28,645 nt of DNA from Deltaproteobacteria bacterium (lineage in GTDB: Bacteria > Desulfobacterota > Desulfobulbia > Desulfobulbales > VMSU01): assembly GCA_021789795.1 (NCBI GenBank), contig JAJYJA010000008.1, positions 1-28,645 on the forward strand. Direction: 5' to 3'. Shown in pieces: positions 15,394 through 23,812 of this stretch (within the stretch, counting starts at the first letter, position 1; the number at the start of each line of letters is the position of its first letter). Made by a program: the position numbers and the translations under genes. Below the pieces are notes generated by a model. The model had not been told where the DNA came from and made no database searches. It saw only the letters and a list, made by a program, of their open reading frames with translations.

Positions 15394-17027
15394 TGGCCAG
15401 AATCAGGCATGGTCTGCAAATAACCTTGGTGGCTGTTGGACTGATGGCCTCGGGATGCGCCCCGATGAGGCCGCCAGCCGGAAACGGAAAGGCCACCCCT
15501 GGCAAGCCGCCCCCCGCCCAGACGCAGACCGCCCCCATCCCGTCCAACCCGCCGCCACCCCCGGCGGGATACCGGCTTGCCGGCGACGACCCGCTGGTCA
15601 AGGAGCGGCTCGCCCTCTATCTGAAGAAACGCGACGAATGGCGCTCCGCGGAGCAGCGCCTGCTCGCCCAGCCGGGGGCCAAGCTGCCTGATGCCTGGGG
15701 CGAGTGCCGGCGGGACATCGACCAGGCCTTGGCCGGCTACCGTCAACTGCGCCAAAACCAAGGCCCGGACTCCACCCCCTGGCGGGTGATGGCCATCGAC
15801 GTCGGCTACTTTGAAAAAAACTGCGACCGGGTGTTGCTGGCGGCCCAGGCTCGGGAGGCGGCGGATCAGGAGGCTCAGGCCCCGCCTCCTACCCCGGCCA
15901 TCGACCCGGCGGCCATCGACCGGCTGCGCCAGGATTATCAGGCGGGCCAGTATCAGGAGACCGTCTCGGCCTGTGAGGCCCTGACCAGGGGCGCGAACGG
16001 CCAGCCGGCGCCGGACGCGGTCCGGGAGTACTGGGGCCGGGCCCTGGCCAAGCTGGGCCGCTTCCAGGAGGCGGCGGGCGTCCTTGCCCCCCTGGCCCAG
16101 GAGGGCGCGCAACGGGGCGAGCTTAGCGGCTACGGGCTTAAGGAGCTGACCGCCGATCTCCTGTTCGCCTCCGGCCAGAACGAGGAGGCCCGCCAGGCCT
16201 ACGCCGAGGTGGCCCAGGCCCTGACCCCGGCGGTCGGCCAGCAGGCCTGGGCCGACACCCAGGCCAAGACCATCGGCCAGCCGATCGACGACGCCGACCT
16301 GACTACCTACCGCCAGGTGATGCGGGCCTACCTGCGTTTCGACGGCCACCGGGTGCCCCAGGCCATCAACGACGGGGTGGCGGCCCTGGAGGCCCGGGCC
16401 GCCGGCCCGGCACTCGCCGCCGCCCAGATGATCCTGGCCAAGGCCACCGCCGAATCCCAGGCCTGGGCCCAGGCCCAACTGGCCGAGGTGCAACGGCTGA
16501 TCGACGCGGGCCAGCCCGACAAGGCCCGCCTGCTGCTCGACCAGGTGTCGGCGGCGGCCCCGGACGGCATCACCGAGACCATCAACCAGCTCCAGGCCAA
16601 GATCGCCGCGGCCCAGACGGCGCAGGCGGCCAGCGGCGGCGAACCGGCGACCTCGCCCTGGGACGAGGCGATGCGGCTAATGGCGCAGCGGCGCTACGAC
16701 GAGGCCATCGCCGCCTTGCAACCGTTGACCGAGGGCGACCGGGGCGCCGAGGCCAAGGCCAAGATTACCGAGGCCCAGAACAAGGCGGCCAACGCCATGC
16801 GCCAGCAGGCGGCGGCCCTCTACGCCAAGGCCAGGAACACCCCCGACCCCGAGGCCAGGGCCGAGGCCCTGCGAGAATCACGGGCCCTGGTACAAGGCCT
16901 GATCGACAGGTATCCCGACACCCTGGCCGCGACCAAGGCCCGCCAGAATCTAAAGATGCTCGACGCCGAACTCAGCCAGACGCCGGCCCCGGCCAGCCCG
17001 CCGCCCGTCAACCCCGGCCAGCCCTGA
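15393..17027 (+). CDS. TPR-like outer-membrane lipoprotein, candidate PBP activator
   Basis: The start is the ATG at 15393, overlapping the PBP stop (TGATG) with GGGGGAG upstream. A longer in-frame extension inside the PBP gene is a shadow. The 544-residue protein has a lipoprotein signal (ITLVAVGLMASGC, acylated Cys at 22). Residue +2 is Ala, which predicts outer-membrane sorting. A Pro-rich linker (about 25-65) precedes an Ala/Gln/Glu-rich all-helical body. Repeats resemble TPRs, for example around YQAGQYQETVSACEAL, LAKLGRFQEAAGVLAPL, FASGQNEEARQAYAEVA and MAQRRYDEAIAALQPL. TPR-containing lipoproteins such as LpoA and LpoP activate class A PBPs in Gammaproteobacteria. The overlap with the PBP gene suggests a similar job here, but the function is inferred. 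Confidence 0.8.
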   Translation: MARIRHGLQITLVAVGLMASGCAPMRPPAGNGKATPGKPPPAQTQTAPIPSNPPPPPAGYRLAGDDPLVKERLALYLKKRDEWRSAEQRLLAQPGAKLPDAWGECRRDIDQALAGYRQLRQNQGPDSTPWRVMAIDVGYFEKNCDRVLLAAQAREAADQEAQAPPPTPAIDPAAIDRLRQDYQAGQYQETVSACEALTRGANGQPAPDAVREYWGRALAKLGRFQEAAGVLAPLAQEGAQRGELSGYGLKELTADLLFASGQNEEARQAYAEVAQALTPAVGQQAWADTQAKTIGQPIDDADLTTYRQVMRAYLRFDGHRVPQAINDGVAALEARAAGPALAAAQMILAKATAESQAWAQAQLAEVQRLIDAGQPDKARLLLDQVSAAAPDGITETINQLQAKIAAAQTAQAASGGEPATSPWDEAMRLMAQRRYDEAIAALQPLTEGDRGAEAKAKITEAQNKAANAMRQQAAALYAKARNTPDPEARAEALRESRALVQGLIDRYPDTLAATKARQNLKMLDAELSQTPAPASPPPVNPGQP

Positions 17028-17046
17028 CCAGCCGCCAGGTGAAACG

Positions 17047-18486
17047 ATGACCATTGATATCGAGGCCTTTATCGCCACGGTGGCGGCGGAGGTCAAGGGC
17101 TATCAGGTGCCGGTGGTGGACCTGATTGCGGTGCAGACCAAGGACCCGTTCAAGGTGCTGGTGGCCACCATCCTCTCGGCCCGCACCAAGGACGAAGTCA
17201 CGGCCCAGGCCGCCCGGCGCCTGCTGGCGGCCGCGCCTGACCCGCCGGCCCTGGCACGCCTGTCCGAGGCCGAAATCGACAGGCTGATCTACCCGGTGGG
17301 CTTCCACCAGGCCAAGGCCGCTTATCTCGCCCGACTGCCGGTGGCCCTTGCGGCCTTCGGCGGGACGGTGCCCGACGACATCGACCAGCTCCTCACCCTG
17401 CCAGGGGTGGGCCGCAAGACCGCCAACCTGGTGCGGAGCGTGGCCTTCGCCAAGCCGGCCATCTGCGTGGACACCCACGTCCACCGGATCATGAACCTCT
17501 GGGGCTACGTTCAGACCAAGACCCCGCTCGCAACCGAGATGGCCCTGCGCGAGTGGCTGCCGGCCCGCCACTGGCTGACCATCAACTCCCTGCTGGTGGC
17601 CTTCGGCCAGGGCAAGTGCAAGCCGGTGGCCCCCCATTGCGACACCTGCCCGCTGGAGACGGCCTGCCCCAAGCTCGGGGTCACCCCCCGCAAACGGCCC
17701 CGGATCACCGCCGGCTCCGGGCCGGAGAAGACCTTGCTCTCCTGGAACGTCAACGGCCTGCGGGCAGTGGAGAAAAAAGGCTTTGTCGGCCTGGTGCAGG
17801 CCCTGGCCCCCGATCTCTTCGCCATCCAGGAGACCAAGGCCCTGCCCGGCCAGTTGCCGGAGTCACTACTCAACATCCCCGGCTATCACGCCTTCTGGCA
17901 CTCCGCCATCCGCAAGGGCTACTCCGGGGTGGCAATCTATGCCAAGCGGGAGCCGATCCGGGTGATCACCGGCCTGGGCATCGAGGCCTTCGACCAGGAG
18001 GGCCGGGTACTGACCCTGGAGTACGAAGACTTCTTCCTGATCAACGCCTACTTCCCCAACGCCCAACCCGGCCTGCCCCGGATCGGCTTCAAGCTCGACT
18101 TCAACCGGGCCCTGCATCGCTTCGCCGACCAGTTGGCCGGCGCCAAGTCGGTGGTGATCGGCGGCGACTTCAACGTCGCCCATCGGGCCATCGACCTGAA
18201 AAATCCCCAGGACAACGAGGAGAATCCCGGCTACTCCCTGCCAGAACGGCAGTGGATGGACGAGTTCCTCGGCGCCGGGTACATCGACACCTTCCGCCAG
18301 TTCCACCAGGGGCCCGGCCATTACAGTTGGTGGAGTTACCGCGCCCAGGCCAGGGAACGCAACGTCGGCTGGAGAATCGATTACTTCTGCGTTGACGGCA
18401 AGAGCCGCCCCCGAGTCAGGGAGGCTGGCATTCTCTCGGAGATCATGGGCTCGGATCACTGTCCGGTCAGCCTGGTATTCGCTTAA
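17047..18486 (+). CDS. Fusion of endonuclease III and ExoA/APE1-type AP endonuclease
   Basis: One uninterrupted 479-residue frame carries two complete DNA-repair enzymes. Residues 1 to about 215 are endonuclease III (Nth): a helix-hairpin-helix LPGVGRKTAN with catalytic K124, VDTHVHR with D142, and a [4Fe-4S] motif at C191, C198, C201 and C207 (C-x6-C-x2-C-x5-C). K-to-D and Cys spacings equal E. coli Nth (K120, D138, C187 onward). A basic linker (about 213-228) leads to an EEP-fold AP endonuclease, residues 229-479: WNVNGLR (N234), IQETKA (E262), GGDFNVAH (D374, N376), RNVGWRIDYF and GSDHCP (D470, H471). WWSYRAQARERNVGWR is like ExoA/APE1 rather than E. coli XthA. It could remove oxidised pyrimidines, cut the abasic site and clean the 3' end. 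It follows the lipoprotein gene by 19 nt. Confidence 0.95.
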   Translation: MTIDIEAFIATVAAEVKGYQVPVVDLIAVQTKDPFKVLVATILSARTKDEVTAQAARRLLAAAPDPPALARLSEAEIDRLIYPVGFHQAKAAYLARLPVALAAFGGTVPDDIDQLLTLPGVGRKTANLVRSVAFAKPAICVDTHVHRIMNLWGYVQTKTPLATEMALREWLPARHWLTINSLLVAFGQGKCKPVAPHCDTCPLETACPKLGVTPRKRPRITAGSGPEKTLLSWNVNGLRAVEKKGFVGLVQALAPDLFAIQETKALPGQLPESLLNIPGYHAFWHSAIRKGYSGVAIYAKREPIRVITGLGIEAFDQEGRVLTLEYEDFFLINAYFPNAQPGLPRIGFKLDFNRALHRFADQLAGAKSVVIGGDFNVAHRAIDLKNPQDNEENPGYSLPERQWMDEFLGAGYIDTFRQFHQGPGHYSWWSYRAQARERNVGWRIDYFCVDGKSRPRVREAGILSEIMGSDHCPVSLVFA

Positions 18487-18572
18487 GCTCCCGCCCGCCT
18501 TCCCCCTGCCCCGGCCCACCCAATTGCCCTGCCCCTCTCCACCCGGCCCGGCCGAATGATTTCTGCGCCGGC

Positions 18573-18613
18573 TTAGAAAAGTGCTTGCCAAGACGGTTTG
18601 TTTTTATGCAAGC
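18573..18613 (+). promoter_or_regulatory. Candidate regulatory region of the chemotaxis operon
   Basis: TTAGAAAAGTGCTTGC (18573-18588) recurs as a 15 of 16 match upstream of the carboxypeptidase gene (26158-26173). GCTTGC (18583-18588) also forms an inverted repeat with GCAAGC (18608-18613) across a T-rich stretch. No good sigma-70 or sigma-54 promoter can be drawn. The 267-bp gap (18487-18753) otherwise holds a C-rich tract after the fusion gene and the hairpin at 18712. Confidence 0.35.
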
Positions 18614-18711
18614 TATACCTAGCGTCCGGCAACCGGCCTTCCCCCGCCAGGACGCCTTGCCCGCCTTGTGCCCTCGCGGCCAGGGAGGCGCGACCGAGGC
18701 GACCAAACGCT

Positions 18712-18733
18712 TGCGGATGACAGGCCATCCGCA
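18712..18733 (+). promoter_or_regulatory. 8-bp perfect hairpin just upstream of cheA
   Basis: TGCGGATG (18712-18719) pairs with CATCCGCA (18726-18733) around a 6-nt loop. The stem ends 20 nt before the cheA start, beside its purine-rich ribosome-binding site, and could affect translation initiation. Confidence 0.45.
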
Positions 18734-18753
18734 GATTGAGGGAGAGAGAGGTA

Positions 18754-21006
18754 ATGGCAGAAGACACAAAACCGACCCTAACGGCGCAGCTAGACGAGAT
18801 GGCGCTCAAGATCATGCTGGTGGAGCCGGGCGACCTCTCGGTGGTGGGCGAGCTGGTGGTCTTGATCGAGGGTCTGCTGGCCATGCCGGAGATCGCCTCC
18901 CAGCCCGCCCTGGCCAAGATGGCCGCCGCCCTGGGCGAGGTGATCGGCAAGATCGTCATGGCCGAGCTGGAGGATTCGGCGGAGAACTACGAACGCCTAG
19001 GCCAGGGCATCGGCCTGATGCAGGAGGTCTGCCGCAAGCAAGGGGCCGACGAGGCGGCGGAAAATAACTTCCACACCCTGCTCGGGCTGATCGGCTACCT
19101 GCCCGGCGCCGGCCACCACAAGCTGGAGACCGCCAGCGAACCGCCAGCGAACCGCCCCGAGCCGCCGCCCGCCGATCATCCCGCCCCGCCGGCCCCCGCC
19201 GCCGGCACCGGAGAAACGCTCCCCCCCCGGCCGCGCATCCTGGAGTCGCCGCCGGTGGAGACGATGGATTTTCTGCAAGACCTGGAACTACTCACCGGCT
19301 TTGTGGGCGAGACCCTGGAGCACCTGGAATCGATCGAGGTCAACGTCCTGGAACTGGAGGACAACCCCGGCGACCTGGAGATCGTCAACAAGATCTTCCG
19401 GCCCTTCCACACCATCAAGGGGGTGGCCGGATTCTTAAATCTTAAGAGCATCCAGAAGCTGGCCCACAGCACCGAAAACCTGCTGGACGACGTTCGCAAC
19501 GGCAGCCGGCCCATGGACGCCCAGGTGGTGGAGGTGGTCTTGAAGGTGGGCGACTTCCTGAAGACCATGGTGGACAACTTGAGCCTGGTGCTCAAGGAGG
19601 GCCCGGAGCGCTACCTAAACTACGACATCAGCGGCCACCTGGCCTGGGTGGAGGCGGTACGGGTCGGCCAGGGGCAAGCGCCGCCCGCCGCCGTGCCTGC
19701 CCCGTCGCCAACCCCAGAGCCAGCGGCGGCCCCCGCCCCGGTGGCCGCCGCCGAGGCGGAATCCCCCTCGCCCCCGGCCGGCAAGGGCCCGGCCGCCCCC
19801 AGCCAGAAGGCGGCGGTGGGCGACTCCATCAAGGTGGATGTCGAGAAACTCGACGGCCTGGTCAACGCGGTGGGCGAGCTGGTGATCATGCAGGCCATGA
19901 TCCGGGCCAACCCCCGGATCGGAGCCATCTCGGATCCCAAGCTGATCAAGGACTTCGCCCAACTGGGGCGGATCACCACCGAGCTGCAGAAGACCGCCAT
20001 GTCGATGCGCATGGTGCCCATCCGCCAGACCTTCCAGAAGATGATCCGCCTGGTGCGCGACCTCTCCAAGAAGACCGGCAAGGAGGTGAATCTGGTGATG
20101 GAGGGCGAGGAGACGGAGATCGACCGCAACATGGTCGATTCCATCTACGACCCCCTGGTGCACATGATCAGAAACTCGGTGGATCACGGGGTGCAGCCGC
20201 CGGCGGAAAGGGAGGGGCAGGGCAAGCCCCGGACCGGCACCGTCAACCTCCGGGCCTATCAGAAGGGCGGCAACATGGTCATCGAGATCGAGGACGACGG
20301 CCAGGGCTTAAACACCGACAAGATCCGGCGCAAGGCCATCGAGCGGGGCCTGATCCAGGAATCGGACAAGGTCTCGGCCTACGACCTGCACAACCTCATC
20401 TTCCTGCCCGGCTTCTCCACCGCCGACAAGATCACCGACGTCTCGGGCCGGGGGGTGGGCATGGACGTGGTCAAGAAGGCGGTCGAGAAGCTGCGCGGCA
20501 AGGTGGAGGTGCTCAGCGAGCCGGGCAAGGGCTCGCTGTTCGTGATCCGTCTGCCCCTGACGCTGGCGATCATCGACGGGATCATCGTCCGGGTGGGGGC
20601 AGAGCGCTACATCATCCCCACCACCGCCATCCAGGAGTCGCTCAAGCCGCTTAAGGAAAACTACAACACCGTCCAGGGCCGGGGCGAGACCCTGCTGGTG
20701 CGGGGCACGGTGCTGCCCATCATCCGGCTCTACCAGTTGTTCCGGGTCGAGCCCACCTACAGCGACCCCTGCCAGGCGATCATGGTGGTGGTCGAGTACG
20801 AGGGCCGGCAACGGGCGATCATGGTGGACGAACTGCTCGGCAAACAGGAGGTGGTAATCAAGAACCTGGGCGGACTAAGCGACATTCCGGGGGTGGCGGG
20901 CGGCACCATCCTGGGCGACGGCCGGGTAGGATTGATCCTCGATCTGGCGGGGATCGTCCAGTCCCACTCCGGGCACTTAAGCACTGACAACGGCGGCGAT
21001 TTTTGA
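18754..21006 (+). CDS. cheA: Chemotaxis histidine kinase CheA
   Basis: CheA autophosphorylates on histidine in response to receptors and passes phosphate to CheY and CheB. The start is the ATG at 18754, after a GGAGAGAGAGG tract; a TTG at 18736 would add six residues. Domains in order: an extra helical N-terminal region (1 to about 125), a Pro-rich linker, the HPt domain with phospho-accepting H219 (FHTIKG), a second Pro/Ala linker (about 310-358), the dimerisation helices (VEKLDGLVNAVGELVIMQ, about 362), the ATPase (N box MIRNSVDHG; IEIEDDGQGL; GRGVGMDVV), and a C-terminal CheW-like regulatory domain (about 605-745). No P2 CheY-binding domain is evident. The HPt sits unusually far from the N-terminus. 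It is the first gene of an eight-gene operon. Confidence 0.95.
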   Translation: MAEDTKPTLTAQLDEMALKIMLVEPGDLSVVGELVVLIEGLLAMPEIASQPALAKMAAALGEVIGKIVMAELEDSAENYERLGQGIGLMQEVCRKQGADEAAENNFHTLLGLIGYLPGAGHHKLETASEPPANRPEPPPADHPAPPAPAAGTGETLPPRPRILESPPVETMDFLQDLELLTGFVGETLEHLESIEVNVLELEDNPGDLEIVNKIFRPFHTIKGVAGFLNLKSIQKLAHSTENLLDDVRNGSRPMDAQVVEVVLKVGDFLKTMVDNLSLVLKEGPERYLNYDISGHLAWVEAVRVGQGQAPPAAVPAPSPTPEPAAAPAPVAAAEAESPSPPAGKGPAAPSQKAAVGDSIKVDVEKLDGLVNAVGELVIMQAMIRANPRIGAISDPKLIKDFAQLGRITTELQKTAMSMRMVPIRQTFQKMIRLVRDLSKKTGKEVNLVMEGEETEIDRNMVDSIYDPLVHMIRNSVDHGVQPPAEREGQGKPRTGTVNLRAYQKGGNMVIEIEDDGQGLNTDKIRRKAIERGLIQESDKVSAYDLHNLIFLPGFSTADKITDVSGRGVGMDVVKKAVEKLRGKVEVLSEPGKGSLFVIRLPLTLAIIDGIIVRVGAERYIIPTTAIQESLKPLKENYNTVQGRGETLLVRGTVLPIIRLYQLFRVEPTYSDPCQAIMVVVEYEGRQRAIMVDELLGKQEVVIKNLGGLSDIPGVAGGTILGDGRVGLILDLAGIVQSHSGHLSTDNGGDF

Positions 21007-21045
21007 CCGACGAGGCGCAACAGCAACGAATTTACAGGAGGCAAT

Positions 21046-21552
21046 ATGGGGGCAGCGGCGCAGGCAGTGGACATCAGCTCCGGCCAGGGCATGGGCGGCA
21101 AGTATCTCACCTTCGCCTTGGGCGCGGAGGAGTATGGAATCATCATCACCAAGGTGCGGGAGATCATCGGGATCATGGAGATCACCGCCGTGCCCCACAC
21201 CCCTGATTTCATCAAGGGGGTGATCAACCTGCGGGGCCGGGTGATCCCCATCGTCGAACTTAGGGTCAAGTTCGGGATGGAGCTTAAACCCTACGACGAC
21301 CGCACCTGCATCATCGTGGTGGACGTGGTCGGCCCCTCGGGCATGGTGCAGGTGGGGATGCTGGTGGATTCGGTGTCCGAGGTGGTGAATATGGCCGCCC
21401 AGGACATCGAGTCGCCGCCTGATTTCGGGGCCGCGGCCCATGCCGACAACATCGTGGGTCTGGGCAAGATCAAGGGCAAGCTGAAGATCCTGCTTGATGT
21501 CGATAAGGTGATCGGCCACAGCCTAGCCGCGACCCTGACCGAAATCGCCTAG
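21046..21552 (+). CDS. cheW: Chemotaxis coupling protein CheW
   Basis: CheW bridges receptors and CheA in the signalling array. The 168-residue protein is a single CheW domain: YLTFALGAEEYGIIITKVREI, then PDFIKGVINLRGRVIPIVELR (the family signature), then VGMLVDSVSEVV. A strong AGGAGG sits 5 nt before the ATG at 21046, favouring it over an earlier in-frame start. The first 18 residues are a flexible leader. It lies 39 nt after cheA and 14 nt before cheR. Confidence 0.96.
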   Translation: MGAAAQAVDISSGQGMGGKYLTFALGAEEYGIIITKVREIIGIMEITAVPHTPDFIKGVINLRGRVIPIVELRVKFGMELKPYDDRTCIIVVDVVGPSGMVQVGMLVDSVSEVVNMAAQDIESPPDFGAAAHADNIVGLGKIKGKLKILLDVDKVIGHSLAATLTEIA

Positions 21553-21566
21553 GAATCTAGGCCGCG

Positions 21567-22424
21567 ATGGCCCAAGAGGAAAAATGGGGGGCGCTGGCAG
21601 GAAAACAGTTGACCGAGGCGGAGTTCCAGCGCTTCAGCGAGCTGATCTACCGGCAGGTAGGCATCTTCATGAAGCCGGAGAAGAAGGAGTTGCTCAACGC
21701 CCGCCTGGGTAAACGGCTGCGCGAGTGCCAGATCGACTCCTTTCAGGAGTACTTCGAGTTCATCTCCCGGCCCGACCAGCGGCAACGAGAGTTCCTGAAG
21801 TTCTTGGACAGCGTGTCCACCAACTTCACCAGCTTCTTCCGGGAGGTGTCCCATTTCGAATACCTAAAATCCCACGTCCTGCCCGAGCTGACCACAAGGC
21901 TCGCCGGGCGGGAGCTCAACCTCTGGTCTTCCGCCTCTTCCTCCGGGGAGGAACCCTACACCATCGCCATCTTCCTAAACGAGTTCCGTACCGCCCATCA
22001 TCCCGGTCTCCGTTGCCGGATCCTGGCCACCGACATCTCAACTAAGGTGCTGGCCCAGGCCCAGGCCGGTATCTACCCGGTGGAACAGACCAGCAAGGTG
22101 CCGCCCGAGATCCTGCGGCGCTACTTCCAGAAGGGGGTGGGCCCGAGCGTCGGCAAGGTCAAGATCAAGGACGAACTCCGCCGGCAGGTGAGCTTCCAGC
22201 GCTTCAACCTGATGGACGACTTCCCCTGGCACGGGGAGTTCGAGGTTATCTTCTGCCGCAACGTCATGATCTATTTCGATCGCCAGACCCAGGAAAAACT
22301 GGTTAAAAAATTCTACCAGTGCTTAAACCACGGGGGATACCTGTTTATCGGCCACTCGGAGAGCATCTCCACCATCAGCCACGACTTCGTGCAGGTCGAG
22401 GCGACCACCTACAAGAAGGTTTGA
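21567..22424 (+). CDS. cheR: Chemotaxis receptor methyltransferase CheR
   Basis: CheR uses S-adenosylmethionine to methylate glutamates of chemoreceptors during adaptation. The 285 residues include the N-terminal helical CheR domain (FSELIYRQVGIFMKPEKK) and the methyltransferase domain. Landmarks are TNFTSFFREVSHFEYL, the SAM-binding WSSASSSGEEPYTIAI, ILATDIS, and FEVIFCRNVMIYFDRQTQ. FIGHSES is near the end. There is no C-terminal receptor-tethering or TPR extension. A weak AGG-containing site precedes the ATG. Paired with cheB and cheD in the same operon. Confidence 0.96.
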   Translation: MAQEEKWGALAGKQLTEAEFQRFSELIYRQVGIFMKPEKKELLNARLGKRLRECQIDSFQEYFEFISRPDQRQREFLKFLDSVSTNFTSFFREVSHFEYLKSHVLPELTTRLAGRELNLWSSASSSGEEPYTIAIFLNEFRTAHHPGLRCRILATDISTKVLAQAQAGIYPVEQTSKVPPEILRRYFQKGVGPSVGKVKIKDELRRQVSFQRFNLMDDFPWHGEFEVIFCRNVMIYFDRQTQEKLVKKFYQCLNHGGYLFIGHSESISTISHDFVQVEATTYKKV

Positions 22425-22466
22425 ATCCGGCGCCCGGGCCGTTTTTTCTACCACCATGAGGATTTG

Positions 22467-22946
22467 ATGAAGTTGATTGTCGGCATCTCGGACATGAAGA
22501 TCGGCACCAAGCCCGACGACGAGCTGGTGACCTACTCCCTGGGCTCGTGCATCGGGGTGGCCATCTGGGACCCGGTGGCCAAGGTGGGGGCGCTGCTCCA
22601 CTACATGCTGCCCGACTCCAGCATCGACAAGGACAAGGCGGAACAAAAACCCTACATGTTCGCCGACACCGGGGTGCCCCGGATGTTCAAGGAGATCTAC
22701 AAGTACGGGGCGTTAAAGGAGCGGCTCAAGGTCTATATCGTGGGCGGGGCCCAGGTGATGGACGACTCGGGGATGTTCAACATCGGCAAGAGAAACCAGA
22801 TGATCATCCGCAAGATGTTCTGGAAGAACAACGTCGCGGTCACCAAGGAGGACGTGGGCGGCGCGGTCAACCGGACCATCACCTTGAATGTCGGCTCCGG
22901 CAACGTCCGGCTCAAGGTCTCTGGCCAGGGCGAGGTGGAGTTATGA
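22467..22946 (+). CDS. cheD: Chemoreceptor glutamine deamidase CheD
   Basis: CheD deamidates glutamines of receptors and, in systems with CheC, interacts with that phosphatase. The ATG at 22467 is preferred (GAGGA 5 nt upstream) over a TTG one codon earlier. The 159 residues contain the catalytic Cys in SLGSCIGVAIWD and the catalytic His in LLHYMLP, followed by YIVGGAQVMD and FNIGKRN, all typical of CheD. The stop codon overlaps the start of the next gene (ATGA), so they are coupled. Confidence 0.95.
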   Translation: MKLIVGISDMKIGTKPDDELVTYSLGSCIGVAIWDPVAKVGALLHYMLPDSSIDKDKAEQKPYMFADTGVPRMFKEIYKYGALKERLKVYIVGGAQVMDDSGMFNIGKRNQMIIRKMFWKNNVAVTKEDVGGAVNRTITLNVGSGNVRLKVSGQGEVEL

Positions 22947-23794
22947 GCCGAGTCGCGGAGATCCTAAACATCGCCAACCACATCCCGCCCTTCCCCAAGG
23001 TGGCCATGCAGGTCATGCGGATGCTCGACGATCCCAGGGTGCAGGCCAAGGACCTGGCGGCGGTAATCCAGTACGACTCGGCCATCACCGCCAACATCTT
23101 AAAGACCTGCAACGCCGCCTACTTCGGGCTGCCCCGCAAGGTCTCCTCCCTGGACGAGGCCCTGGTGCTGGTGGGCCAGAACATCTTAAAGGACATCATC
23201 ATCGCCAGCAGCAGCGCCCGGTTCTACCAGGGCGTGGCCGGCAACGGCTACCAGCTCGAACAGGGCGAGCTGTGGCGGCACTCGGTGGCCACCGCGATCA
23301 TGGCCAAGTCGATCAGCCCCCACTTCCGGGGCGTCGATCCGGGCGCCGCCTTTACCACCGGCCTGTTGCACGACATCGGCAAACGGTTCTTGAGCAGTTT
23401 CGTGGCCAACGACTTCCAGCGGATCATGGACCGAACCTACGTGGACGGAATGGCCTTCATCGCTGCCGAACACGAGATCCTGGGCATGGACCACGCGGAA
23501 CTGGGGGGACTGATCCTGCAGAAATGGGATTTTTCCGAGGAGATGATCCGGGCGGTGCAGCACCACCACGACCCTTACGCCCTGGATCTGGAGCCCTTGA
23601 TCGCCCTGGTGGCGATGGCCAACACCCTGGTGATCTCGGCCGGGGTAGGGGTGGGGGCCGGCGGACTGACCGGGGCCATGCAAGGCGAGGGGCTTAAGCG
23701 TTTCAGCATCAGCGGCGCCGATCTCGAACGCTACCTGGCCAACCTGATCCTGGAGATGGAACGGGCCGAGGAGATGATGGCGTTATCCAACTAG
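22943..23794 (+). CDS. HDOD-domain signalling protein
   Basis: The ATG at 22943 overlaps the cheD stop by 4 nt with GGTGGAG upstream; the much longer in-frame extension inside cheD is a shadow. The 283-residue protein is an HDOD domain (an HD-like output domain usually without phosphodiesterase activity). It has IPPFPKVAMQVMRMLDDP, then AITANILKTCNAAYFGLP, LLHDIGKRFL and AEHEILGMDHAELGGLIL. HDOD proteins are common in chemotaxis and two-component loci, but their biochemical role is poorly defined. Its place inside the operon argues that it handles CheA/CheY output or linked signalling. Confidence 0.9.
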   Translation: MSRVAEILNIANHIPPFPKVAMQVMRMLDDPRVQAKDLAAVIQYDSAITANILKTCNAAYFGLPRKVSSLDEALVLVGQNILKDIIIASSSARFYQGVAGNGYQLEQGELWRHSVATAIMAKSISPHFRGVDPGAAFTTGLLHDIGKRFLSSFVANDFQRIMDRTYVDGMAFIAAEHEILGMDHAELGGLILQKWDFSEEMIRAVQHHHDPYALDLEPLIALVAMANTLVISAGVGVGAGGLTGAMQGEGLKRFSISGADLERYLANLILEMERAEEMMALSN

Positions 23795-23812
23795 AGCCGG
23801 GGAAGGAGAACT

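Noticed and set aside
15297..16493. 398-residue antisense frame opposite the lipoprotein gene
   Set aside because: Gly/Leu-rich shadow of an Ala/Gln-rich gene, with no motif or ribosome-binding site.
17690..17740. The Nth-AP endonuclease fusion as a frameshift artefact
   Set aside because: The linker is in one frame without a stop codon, and both domains align at full length with about the summed length of separate enzymes. Raw reads were not available to confirm.
22547..22942. N-terminal extension of the HDOD frame into cheD
   Set aside because: It overlaps cheD out of frame and is Gly/Arg-rich; the ATG at 22943 has a ribosome-binding site and typical HDOD sequence follows.
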